64,000 nt of DNA from Karalla daura (taxonomy: Eukaryota; Chordata; Actinopteri; Chaetodontiformes; Leiognathidae), in the NCBI GenBank assembly GCA_029224185.1, contig CM055197.1, positions 17,894,642-17,958,641 on the forward strand, read 5' to 3'. The number at the start of each line of letters is the position of its first letter. The first letter of the stretch is position 1. Made by a program: the position numbers and the translations under genes. Shown piece after piece: positions 41,901 to 54,000 of this stretch. Below the pieces are notes generated by a model, which saw only the letters and a program-made list of their open reading frames with translations, ran no database searches and had not been told where the DNA came from.

Positions 41901-44208
41901 TCATTTGCCACTGCCCCACGGAAGCCAGGCTCTGACCGCGCTCGGATAAAAAGATGGGTCGATAAATGAAGCACTTTCATCTCCCAACAAAGTTGGACAA
42001 GTTTCTCATCGGCAACACAAACACCGCATGGCTAATAGGCCGCATCCTAATACAATCGGATAATCGCAGACGGTCATGTCAGCGGCGCGGGGAAAGGCCA
42101 AAAGGTGGAGGGAGAATCTTTGAAGGGAACGAATGGCCAGGAATCATCACAGCGGGATGAGGAGAGACACCGATATGATGATCTTTGTATCAAGAACAAC
42201 CGCCGCCGCCGTCCCCCCAGCCCCTCCAGTCTTATTGGGGAGAGAACGTGATTTTCTATATATTGTTCAATTTCAGAATCCAATGTTCTTTAAGATAATG
42301 GGGCGGGAGAGCTAATACAGAGCACAGGTGACTTAGTGATAATGAACCAATATATATGCATCATGCAAAACCGATCCTTATGCTTGGCAAAGGGATCTCG
42401 GCACATTCATTCATCACGATTTTGTCTGCTATGAAAATGCAGATGGGGAGACTTCCCCCTCCCTGGAGTGGCATCACTCACTGCAGGGTTAGTCTCCGGC
42501 GGAGACCCATTGCGAGCCGCCCGTGTGGGCCGCCCACCGTTTATAACAAAGACGCTTTCCCGGGCGATCCCAGTCCGTCTCCGCCGAGGCGTGAGCAGGT
42601 CGTGCACTCGGCATTATATTCGAATCCACGAGCTGGGCAGGAGCCAGACTTCTGTATAATTTACAGACCGGTCCCGTGTCTCTCTCTGGCCTTATGGACC
42701 GCTCTGTGTAAACTGAGGCTGATGTTCAAACAACAAGGCAGACAGCCATAGTGGACTCAAGGCTTTGCCTTGGCCTCCGTGTCGTCTCCTGACAGCGAAC
42801 TGGCACCCGACTCCAGCTAATAAAGTGCACCACCCATATCCTACTGCGACTGCATGCACTGCACCGTCTGCTAAGTTTGTGTGTGGTCAGTTGGAGCGGG
42901 ATACTCCTGCAGAGCCACGGATGAAAGACGCTAAATCTGCTAAATCTGCTAAACCTGAGGCCTGTCTCCTTCTCGGGTGACGTGCTGCATTTCAGCACAT
43001 GGAATGATTTAGACACCGATCAGAAATGATGGTGGAACATCTCATTGAACGTGCATAATTACTGTCACAGTGTATTGTTAGGGTGACGGCGGAAGGGTAA
43101 GTGTGATGATGTCCTATATTTTAGTTACCGTCCGCAAATCCAAATAAAAGAGCCCGACAAGGAATGTAGCTAGAGATCGTTGCAGCCATAATGTTCTTCT
43201 GCAAAAGCAATTGGGAGTTTTTCTCAGTTTGCATTTCATCTTGAATTGTTACCTCAGTCAAAAATGGCATTCATCAACACTCATTGTGCAAATCCTCGCA
43301 TGCAAGCTGACGCAAGTTTTAGAACAACTCCTCGCATGCTGTCAGATGTAGCTCATAGGTGCAACTCATTAAATCTGATATCTCACGGCGCAACTGTACA
43401 ACAGGGGGCGAAGCTGAGTTTTACACGCCACTGTTGCCAGATATAAGGGGGAGAGGCAGGGGGAGGGGAAAACCCACTTCTCTAATCATCAGCTCGTGGA
43501 GTGGAAAAAGTAGATATATGGCAAAACATAAAGCCGAGGAGACAGTTGCTGTTGTTGTAAGACCATGAGAGGATCCAGACATTTGCATTGTGAGGTCAAA
43601 TATCAGGCGGGGGAATGTTCGAATGGGCACAAACTACGTTGGCGGGGATTTGCAACCCTAAACAGCTCCTTATTTGTATGCATTTACCGCAGCGAGACGC
43701 ACTCGTCCGTCTCACATTACTGTCACATGCTGTCTGGAGGAGCTTGCGTTCGTTTGCGTTCATTCGTCAGCTGAAAATCTGACGTTGGCGCATGAACACT
43801 GGGAGAAGACAAAGGCGAAACCCGACGTAGTCGTGGCCCAGAGTCAATCCCGTACGTCCCTGCAGCACATCTGTATTAAAACGCATTCCCCAGGAAAAAA
43901 ACAAACAAAAAAAGCACGACTTGCTCCTGATTCAGTGACGTTATTGGAGCGGGCAGCCGGCGAAAGAGAAACGTTTAGCCCTCGTCATGATGAAAGCAGA
44001 TTTTGCTGACGAGAAATCGAAATGTCTTCGTTAGGGAAGCACGGGGCTCGGAGAGTCAGGAGCGACTAACGTGTCGTTTTTTTTTTTGTTGTTGACCATA
44101 ACGAGAACCATTGAGTTTCGGATCTGTGTTTACCGCTCCGGTTTCCCGGGTTTTCATGCGAAACACGAAGGAGCAGCCAGACATCTGCGAACAAGAAAAA
44201 AATTCACA
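36000..44208. other. Intergenic DNA, more GC/CpG-rich, no gene recognised
   Basis: Downstream flank of the latrophilin gene. Compared with 16-36 kb it has more CpG and more blocks that look like unique, possibly conserved sequence (for example about 40450-40800, 41040-41400 and 41950-42360). Poly-C runs occur at 37105-37119 and 40320-40334. A 219-codon plus-strand frame at 39747-40406 resembles no family I know. A short signal-peptide-like frame at 37579-37620 ends at a donor-like site and is reported under findings. Confidence 0.5.
42931..42957. repeat. Three tandem copies of a 9-bp unit
   Basis: CTAAATCTG twice, then CTAAACCTG. Short tandem duplication with no evident function. Confidence 0.85.
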
Positions 44209-44214
44209 TTTATT
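44209..44214 (-). terminator. Candidate latrophilin poly(A) signal (AATAAA)
   Basis: TTTATT on the plus strand, about 1.27 kb after the latrophilin stop codon. Several other AT-rich stretches lie between, so the true transcript end could be elsewhere. Confidence 0.4.
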
Positions 44215-45273
44215 TGATATCAAACAGGAGTTGAATTAAATATCAGCGGATGATGGGCTCTGACAAAAAGAAATACAATGAACCTAATCAGTGCTGCAAC
44301 AACTCTTCACGCTTCCCACTACCATGTTCTTTTTCTCCGTTTTTTTGTCCCCTCTGAACAGCTCAGTTAATAAATTAATTCGTGTCGAGGGACGGGACGT
44401 GCCCGCGCGTCGGCGCGGACACGCGTCCTGGGACCCTGACAATTTCTCTCAAGTAAAATAAATTACACGGGGTTTCCCAATTCGCTCCCAATCTGTGCAT
44501 GGCCTGGTGTTTAACGAATATGCGACTGGCAAAAACTCATCATTCATGAAAGCAAAAGCACTTCACAAGCAGAGACGTGAGCATGATTCCGTATGGACCG
44601 ATGTCTCTCGAAACGTTTTTTTTTTTTTTCCTTTTTTCATATTCAAACATACTACGACGAGTCAAGTGTGAGAGGGAAAGAAAGCACATTTCCACCATTT
44701 TGATTAACCTTGTCTGGAGGACCGTATTAACATCGAAAGGGCATAACTACTGAATGGTTGCCGTTCGTTTGTTTGTTTGTTTTTTTTTTCCTTTGTTTAT
44801 TTTGATGTTTTTTTTGGAACTTTTTACACTAGTGGTACAGCAAAATATAGTTTCTTTAGCCGTTACTCTGACAACAGTTAAATGTGCAATAGAGAAAATA
44901 TAAGGCCTGAGTCTGAATTAGTGGTTTCTTTACAGTCCTGACTGTGTCGTGGAGCCACACTAGTTCTAGTTCTGCACTTCGTGACTAGAAAGACCCTGGC
45001 TCTGCAAAGTCCCCAGGGAGTATGACAGGGAGCTTCGTAGTTCTTCGCTTGGAGTATTTTTTTTCTCTTTTATCCCTTATTCTTCGACAGCACGGAACGC
45101 CGGGAATGCCAGAATTAGCTCCCGGCACGGCGGCCCGCCTGCTGTCCTCTGCACCTCTTCAGTCCAACGGCAGAGCTTTCACAGTCCACACTTGTCTGGC
45201 CTCGGATGGACGTGTTTCTTGTGTTAATGAGATCTGTGTGCAAAGTCATTTCTTCATTCCTTTTTTTTCCTCT

Positions 45274-45307
<34 letters not shown>

Positions 45308-45485
45308 ACCCCCCCCCCCCCCCCCCCACCCCACCCCCATCCCGCCCAGCGACATTCACCTCCCGTCCAACGCGGGACAGGCATGCGGAGCGCGGAGCCG
45401 GGCTCGCCGGCTCGCTTGACATCAACCGGATTGAAAGGACGACCCCTCTCTTCGAACCTGTGCAAAAATAAGAGGCGGTCCCCGC
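44215..45485 (-). other. Probable latrophilin 3' UTR
   Basis: Non-coding sequence between the stop codon and the candidate poly(A) signal. It includes a very long C-rich tract on the plus strand (45277-45338), which is G-rich in the transcript, and T-rich runs near 44618 and 44780. Confidence 0.45.
45277..45338. repeat. Poly-C tract with A interruptions, about 60 bp
   Basis: A run of about 30 C, then further C blocks separated by single A's, ending CCATCCCGCCC. It lies about 150 bases downstream of the latrophilin stop, within the probable 3' UTR. In RNA it would be a long G tract, capable of G-quadruplex formation. Its true length is doubtful given sequencing limits. Confidence 0.97.
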
Positions 45486-46361
45486 TCAGAGGCTGGTGAT
45501 GAGCTGCATCTGTCCGTCGCTGGGCGCCTCTCCCTCCTGGGCGCACTCTCCCTCGTTGGGCGGATGATGCAGCCGTCGCTGGTGCCTCGGTTTATGTGGT
45601 AGTAGGGACACGGGCTGCGGCGCGTCGCCCAGCTCGGGCATGCTTTTGTGATACGCGTCCTCGCCCTCGCTTCGGGGCGACGGGAGAGCTCCTCCTCCTC
45701 CTCCTCCGGCGGGTACGGCGAGGCGGAGGGCGAGGGCGAGTCTCTCAGGTTTGGCATGCTGGTGTAAAGGGAGTCCCCTGTTGTTGCCGGGCGAGTGCGA
45801 GCCCGCGTCCTCCACCGCTGGGTAACAGTCTCGGAGCCGTGGCCGCCCTGCCCCTCCAGGCGCCGGGGGGGCCTTCTGGGCGCTGTAGAGCAGGGAGTGA
45901 GTCCTCTGGGGCAGGGAGGGGCGCCTCCAGCGCCTCCTTGTGGTGGGGGTGCAGGAGCAGCTCCAGGGTGGCGTGGCCCCCTCTTCCACTCCCTCTCTGG
46001 GGGGACGAGGCCTCGGCGTGGTCCGCCACGATGGCGTCGTCCTCGCTGCCGCTGCCACCCCCACCCCCGCCCCGGTCCACTGTCACTCTGGTCTGGGGGG
46101 GCAGGGCCCGCTCGCGCTCCCCTCTGGCCGTCGCGGCCTTTGGGGGCCGCGCGGGGCCTGAGGTTGTTGTGGACGATCTCGGAGATGATCATCTTCTCGA
46201 AGGCGGCGTCGTCCAGGTTAAGGCCCCCCAGCTCGCCCGGAGCCCTGACGCCCACGGCCTCGTAGTCATCGTCCCGGAGGGAGTAGCTGTTGTTGAAATT
46301 GCATTGAGGGGGAGGGTGTCCATGGCGCTGATGTCCCTGCTGTTGCTCAGAGAGTGCTGTC
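45486..46361 (-). CDS. adgrl2: Latrophilin last coding exon, frame broken by single-base indels
   Basis: Encodes the distal cytoplasmic tail. The exon opens in frame with the previous one ([20 protein letters not shown]), then recognisable tail segments alternate between frames: [16 protein letters not shown] and [27 protein letters not shown] and [14 protein letters not shown] with [75 protein letters not shown]; and finally [11 protein letters not shown] with the stop. The C-terminus is the latrophilin PDZ-binding motif (Shank-binding in mammals). The switches fall at short homopolymers near 46301, 46119-46122, 45905-45920, 45775-45778, 45682-45684, 45605-45607 and 45562. No single open frame spans the exon. 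Sequencing or assembly error in very GC-rich DNA is the likeliest cause; true decay is the alternative. Confidence 0.85.
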
Positions 46362-47414
46362 CTGCAAAGAAAGGCAGAGGGAATGCGTGAGGTATGATTT
46401 GCTGCCTCTCACCGGCACAAAACAGTCTCTACTACACCATCCACATACGACTGGATACTGCTCAGGACACTGCACTCTTGTGCTCTTTGATCTCGGGGGT
46501 TAATTTTAATTTCATACAAATACAAAAAAGGGGGTTTTTGAAATTCAAAGGGGAACCCAATTAGCTCCACACCTTGTCCGTCCTCATCAGGGCTGAATAC
46601 CATTAGAGCCAATCTAGGAGATTATCCTGAACAATATTAGGAGAAATGAGAACAAAAGATGACTCGGAACTTAAAAGAATAGGAGCACGGCGACACGTTG
46701 CACGGGTAGCAACACGGCAGCATACAGGCAGCAACAGGGACGGGATGAGAGTCAAATAAATAAATAAATACAAGCTTATGAGGAGGTGTTGTGACATTAA
46801 CAATGAATAAAACATTCCACCTGGTAAAAGAAGGCAAGACAAAGGGAGTAATGTCGAACACAGATGGCCAGCCACCTCTCTGCACTGGGGCCACACAAGC
46901 ACAGCAACAACCCCCACACACACCACGACAGACAGGCACGGTGCAATGACTCACTTTGCCACCACTCACATCAAGTGTGTCTGCTCAGGCTATCTGGCCT
47001 AAGAACAGCTGATGTGCAAAAAAAGTAAAACAGATGCTTTTTTTCAATTGCAGCAGAAACAGCAAAATCACTGAAATAAGACAAAAGTGGAAGCTCATAA
47101 CATCCAGCCCGGATTCAGTCGATCCCACTCGGACTGTGTCCTTGCAATTAGCTATAATTTAGCCTGCGTGATCCTTTGCTCAAATTGTTGTGGGTGGACG
47201 GAGAATGACAGGGAAAATTATATGTTTAACAGTCTGAGAGAGAGCTAAAGGACAAACCAAGGACAACTGAATCCTGGACTCAGCAGGTGGAGAGGGTTCA
47301 GCAGCAAGCACAATCTCGCAGTATATACAGTAAAAGAACATTACTTCTTCCTGAACGACATATTATTATTCTTATATCCCCTTTTAGAAGTAAAACGTCA
47401 CTCTCTTACAAACG

Positions 47415-47453
<39 letters not shown>

Positions 47454-48573
47454 GACTGTGGAGCGCCCTAATTTTGTGCGGCCCTATGACTAAGCTCAAG
47501 TAGCAGGATGAAAGTGAAGGGGGGCTAGTTGATTTGATGGGATTTTATTCGCTGGGTACATTGTGAGCGCGTAAGCGAACGGCTGACATTTTGTGGGGCG
47601 AGAGCGGTGTCGTCGCAGGCAGCCGCTGCACGGAGAAAATGGGAAACTGCGGTTTTCGTTTTCAAACGAACGCGCTGGAAAATGGATGATAGCAACCAGG
47701 AGAGGGAGGGAGGAAAAAAAAAGCCCTCTAAAAACAACATCAAAGACATTTCTAAAAAGAGTGAGAGGAGCACAGAGAGCAAAAGGGCAAAACAAGGGAG
47801 GGAGGAGGGAGATTATTAGAGACTTCTCTGAACAAAAACCTCCTTCAAAAATTTGCATTTGTTTGTGCCAAGGCAGTGATTTTATTGCAGACAGGTATTG
47901 TCTACCGGGAGCCGGGGGAAATGATGTGAACAGAATTCAACTGGACATGGCGACAGCTGCACTCTGGGAACCGTTCCAGCACGGACTCATCCAAGATGTT
48001 CTCCTGACTGGTTTTACTGCGCCGGTCGAACATCTGCAGAGTATTACTAAGTATTAATACACTTATAAGAGAGGACACGCTCGTGCTTTTCCAGGAGCTA
48101 AGTGTAATGACTCTAGCAGGCGAAATTCTGAAAAAGTTTATGTTAAACTTGACAGTCTCTCTGCGCAGATTTCATACTTGGTTGGTGATCTTCACACCAG
48201 GTTTTGACATTTGTGTGTCACACTGCTGCCGCGATCCTCAAGCTATTTTCCATGTGTTAAATCTTGGGAGTTTTCGTCACTGTTTTCCCGATCTACTGTT
48301 GCTCCAGAGCTCAAACACGGCAGAGCCGGGGAAAAAGGGAAAAGGGAGCATTTCCACAGGTAAACGAGATGTTTATGCTGACATTCAAAATTACCTGTTC
48401 ATTAAATATCGCCCCTTTCATCTGTCTCCTGTGCTCCAGTGTTAACACGCAATTATCCTATAATGATTAGGCAGGTAAACATTTTAGGGCAATAAAGCAC
48501 AGGCTGTCTGCATCCAGGCTGACTCCTGCATCTGAGCTGCTCAGCTACTGCAAAGCTTGCTCTCTCTCTTTGT

Positions 48574-48610
<37 letters not shown>

Positions 48611-50878
48611 ACACACACAGGCATGAGAACAAAAAAAAGATCCCGAAATGTTTTGTCCCAACCCTGCTTCATTATCTCCAAGTGTGAGGAGCCCTCGTTG
48701 TGCTCTAAGCAAACTTGCAGCACCGAACAAGACGGTGAAGACTGCGGCGGGTTAAAGCTATATGTTGCTGCATATCCTCTACGAGCACACTTTAGCCATA
48801 TTGCTGTTTTTGTGTATTCTCTTTTATCTTCAAATGCCTGTGACTATCTGAGGGCTACGACTCTGCCCGCATTGCGTCATGAGCTTCTGTTTTTTTTTCC
48901 CCTCTTTGATTGGGTTCCTTTTGCTCTGCCAGTGAGGAAGTAGGTCACACAAACACTGACATATCGCTTTAATTTGAAGTAAACTAAAGAAAACATAAAG
49001 CCTTCGACAGCTATGAATACGGGCTAACAACGTGAGTGATGTGGTCCAACCGTGTTCGACGGAGAGGGATTCTCACACGACTGCTGCGTGGAGATAAGAC
49101 ACTGACGTGTCTGAGTTCATCTCTTTGTGTTGGAGGAAATAGAGACGATGTGAACGGAGAAGGACAAAAGGTAGAGAGAGTTACTCTCAACATTTCTAGT
49201 GCATGCTATGTCGGAGCCACAATCGCAACCACTTTCCATCCTTTTCATAATCAAGCACACTTAAACGACACCACTCTAGTGTCTGTCTGTTAGGAAGCTT
49301 CGACACAGTCACCGCCAATTCTAGCTTGGCAACAAACACTGGGAAAATGCAATTTCCCCAAAACGGCACATTTTAGTTTTATATAAGACATTAAGCATTA
49401 ACGAGTAAGCTTTAAAGGTGCTGATGCCAATAAAACCCCAACCTGTTGTCTTTGTGTTCATATGGCGGCCATTTTGCTCTGACATCATGCTGAGACCTGG
49501 AACGCAGCTCGCTGTGAACAAGCGCTAAATGTCCTCTGTAATGAGTGTTTAGTGTGCCGTCTCGTCATGTCATAAATGTCCTGGTGAGGTCAGTTCAAAC
49601 TGCGTAGCATTACGACGTGACGCTGGCAAGTGGTGCCTGCTTTGTTTTTATGCATTTTATTGTGCTGCTAGCGTGACTAGCGTCCAGTCAGACGTGAAGG
49701 TTTCTTTTGAGGACAGGAGTTGAGCTTCCTGACCTGAGTGTTATGTCAAAGAAAAGTGGCCACCGTGTGGATCAGCCAAGTTCGCTTCCTCCTTCGGTTA
49801 CTAGCATTCATGCTAAACTGAGCTAGCCAGTTTCTGCCCACAGCCTAGCGCTTCACAGGTGTTTCACAGAGACTTCTGCTCCTGATCTCCAAATGTCACA
49901 ACAAAACTCAAATCCCTGTGGGAACAAGTGTGGAGGGCGGATGTGCACCTGGAGAGTGAAAGGCCGGTGGAGAGGGAGTGTTGCACACCACAGTTTCTGC
50001 CAGCAGGTTGTTATAAGGGTTAGTGTCGTGGGTTCGGAGGAGAGGGTTAGTTAGGAGGTAGTTGCCAGTCATCCCTGGAAGAACAGGACAGAAGAGAAGA
50101 GAGACAGCGAGAGAACAAAAAATCAGGCAGGAAACAAACGGCCGAGGACAAAGAGCCGGGGGGTATTGTAGTTCACGGTCTGTGGTAGTGTGCTGGGCAG
50201 CTGTGGACATAAACAAACGCTGACATTCACTGTCCAACATCTCACACTGCAGATGATTTATGACCTGCAATCCGTCTGCCTTCCATTACGGACAACACAG
50301 CCGTAGAAACGCTGGTCAAACCAAGACATTATCCAAACAGTCGGCTGATGTAACTGACAAACAATATTATTACGACAAGTGTTGACCAAAGCCTTGTAAC
50401 ACAATCAACTCCGGTGTTTACGTGAGACAAATTCATCTAAACAAAACTCATCCAGACGAGACCACTAGACAAAACATGTGGAAGTGGCCCCGCCCTGAAT
50501 AATACAGCGGCCCTATCATTGTCAGGGTGATTGTGTAAATCTTCAAGAATGTAATAACTATCCTCAGTCACTTGGACAGAGAAAGTCTGCACTGGCATGA
50601 GTGTGTGTCTGCCTGTTTTTTTTTTAAACCTAAACTAATTCATAACTACAGCCAAATCTGTCCTGGCACAGTCTGGAGCCTGAGCTTCATGATACTGGGA
50701 TCATTTCCCAAAATCCACTCTGACCTCAGCCTGACTTTGCTCATCTCCCCCAACCTCTCTACCTTCACGCTGACAGTCACTCTGGGGGTGAAGACGAGCT
50801 CGCAGTCGGCCCCCTGCGGTCGGGGTCGTTAGGATCTGAACCCGGGTCCTCATCAGCAATGACTTGCGCTTTCTCTTT

Positions 50879-50942
<64 letters not shown>

Positions 50943-50960
50943 TCTGTCTCTCTCTCTGTC

Positions 50961-51026
<66 letters not shown>

Positions 51027-54000
51027 CCTCCCTCCCTCTCTCCCCTCCCTCCCTCCCTCCCTCTCTCCTGACACCCGGCGGAGGTCGGAAGAGCGCGAGA
51101 GGAGCGCGTCACCGGCGTGCCTTCTTCTTTTGAGCGCTCAGAGTGCAAAAAGACCCGACATGAAACGTGGTCTCGTCCTCCTCTTTCCCGCACCGCCACA
51201 GAGCCGTGTAAAAGCCGCATCCGTTGAAGTGTTTGCCGTGAATTCAGAGCGGCGGCACAAAAGAACGGCACGCGCGCGGGGGGCGTGTGTGCGCGTGTGT
51301 GCGCGGCATCTGCAGGCGGCGGAAGAAAAGGGTTGCTTACCCTGGTTGAGAGTGGAGGTGCTGTTTATGTCTCCCGAGATGAAGGAGGACTCTGACTGCT
51401 TCCTCACAGTGTCGTTCCACATCCTCCTGATGCGGCTCTGCTTGAAAGAGAGAGGCAGCCATTGATCAGCGCCCGCCGCGGCACCGCTGTCATCCGAGGC
51501 GCCCGAGGCCCCCGGGCGGCGGGGCGGCGGCGCGGCTCCACGATTCGCAGCTAAATTTGTTTACAAGATCCGAACGAGCCCGCCACCCGCTCCGGTAAAA
51601 CAAAGCCCGAGCTACCGATCCCGCCGCAACCAAAAGTGGAGCCGGCGGCTCGTAATTCGAGACGGGCCCCGCGCAGCCCTTTTGTCCCTCGGCGCGGTAT
51701 CAGCAGAAACCGCCACCAGACTCCCAGCGGGGCCCTTAAGGTAGAATAGATTAGCGACCTTTACGTCTAATTGAACAATATTTTTTGGAGTGAAATAAAA
51801 ATTCTCGGAGTTTTTTTCCCCCTCAAATGGTCTCCTTTTTTCTCTCTCTTCACACGGAGATAACGGCTCTAAAAGAACACTTAAAAAGAAAAGTTTAAAC
51901 ACAGATGCCAGAGAGATAGTGCGTGTCCTGATGTTAAAAGAGAGTTCTCTTAAATACAGCCTTGGCTGTTTAACGGCCTGATGACAAAGCCCGGCAGCAC
52001 AAAGAGAAGTAAAGTGCTGCTCTGAAATTTTCATTTCCGAGTTCAAATTGTCTGTTTTGGCAAGAGAATCGAGAGGCGCAGCTTTGCAATTATAACGTTC
52101 AAGTAAAAGGTTGGAAATAACGTGCAAATTCTGAGTCAATGCTCAATGATGACCTGGATCACAACAAAGATTTGGACTTTCATTGACAGGCTTTAATGGA
52201 GCTTCAAGGATTGCTCTCTGCCAGTGGTGTGGAGTCAGACAAAGCCTGTTTTTGATAGAGTTCAAATTAATGGCAGGCATTGACTCTTTTGAATCTTTAA
52301 TCACATGAACTAATAATTACTATGATTAGTTTTATGAAGTCTGGTCCCAACACTTAACAGTTTAACAGAAAGGAAAAAATACTGATGAGGACATTCCTAC
52401 ATCTTTATCATTTAAAGAAATGTGCTATTCATTCATGTTGTTCTTTTGTGGCATTTTTATTTTGTTCTAGTGGCCGTTTATTTTATACCCACTCTTCTTT
52501 TATCACTTCATAGATTTGATTTAAGGTTAACCGCGGCGTTAGGCCCCCGTTTGTTTCGTACCGAAATTTATTATCTGTTCTTTTTTTTTTTTTATGGGAG
52601 CAATATGTTGCCTCGCGTTGCATTATGCCGCTTCTCTAATAGAAAACCCAATAAAAAAAACGTGAATTATCAACCCCCGGGTCCCGTTAAAAAGGGCTCA
52701 GTGATTTGATAAAGCATCCTGGCGCTGCGGCGTGCCCATTAGTCACACCAGAGTGCACTGTCGGCGAATTCTCATCTGCGAATGGGAGCGCGTTCGCGGC
52801 TCTGGTGAGTCGCCGCACTTGACTCAAAGTCAACCGCGGCGCCAACACGCATCGTGGCGCGGGGACTCGGCACACGGAACGAGGAGGAAGTGGGACTCGC
52901 GCACGCCGTTGCGCTGGCGGGGTACCTGTTGTGGCGGACGAGTAGCGGGCCGTGGAGCGGGACGTGGCCGTCTTGGCCGCGCTGTGGGGGCCCTCGGGCG
53001 GCAGCGCGCTGCAGCACTGGGACTGGCGGAAGCACTTGCTGTACTCTTTGCGGACCTGCGGGGGGGGAGAAAAACAAGAGGTCAGGCCGCGATACGCCGA
53101 TACGATCAACCCCCGCCCCCGCCTGAGAGAGGGCGCCACGCCTCCACGCCTTTACGTTCACACCCACGGCAATGCAGAGGCGCCAATTAACCCTATGGAC
53201 TGCGGGAGGGAGCCAGAGGACCCCCCGGGGTGCACGGATATAGGCAGACGATGCGGCACTATATCTCCCCCTCCACCTCCCCGCGAGAGATACAAATCCC
53301 CAATCTTTATCAAATGCCACGCGGCTGACAGCGGTTTAAATGCCACATCTGTAAGGGCCGGGATAAGCAACGCTGTGATAACACGCTGGAGTACGGCGGG
53401 GAGGAAGCCTTTTGATATGTACGTTGCCTAGCGAGAGCGAATAAATATCATGAGACGTTGCGATATAAATATTTACAAATCCACACCTGCAGCACAAGGA
53501 TTAAAAAGATTTGGGGGGGAAATCGCTCCTCACCAGCGCCGTGTTTGAATTGTCGCTCGACGGCAAAGCCGCGACTAATGATCACTTTCATTATCAATTA
53601 ATCTGCAGATTATTTCCTCAATGGATTATTTTGTCAGTGATGTGTCGGAAACAAAGTTGGCTCATCAGTTTCCTGAGCCAAAGACGGTGTTCAAAATGTC
53701 ATCTATTTCTCAGATCAAAGTCAGAAACTCTAATTATTTTAAGACAAAGAGAGCAAATCACCCCCCCCCCCCCGACCTGAGCAGATGAAATAAGATCAAA
53801 TTGTGTATTTTTACTTCAAAAGTAGCTTTAATGATTAATGGATTAACAAAATAGTCGCAGCATGATTGAGTAACTGATCGGCTAAGTAATATAATCAACC
53901 AAATTGTTTCGGCTCCATTAGACTTTTAATATAAATCATTATGCTCTAAACAATAAATTTTTCACTCTTCCTAATTAATAAAATAACAGTGCGACAGTTT

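Noticed and set aside
45486..46361. Calling the latrophilin a pseudogene
   Set aside because: The exons from the GAIN domain through TM7 are intact with correct phases and conserved motifs; damage is confined to single-base discrepancies in GC-rich exons, which fits sequence error better.
45596..46390. 264-codon plus-strand frame opposite the latrophilin tail exon
   Set aside because: It is an antisense shadow of a GC-rich coding exon; the minus strand carries the conserved motifs and the stop.
50160..50175. A second SBS-like word (reverse of ACTACAATACCCC) in a latrophilin intron
   Set aside because: Shorter match, no promoter context; likely chance.
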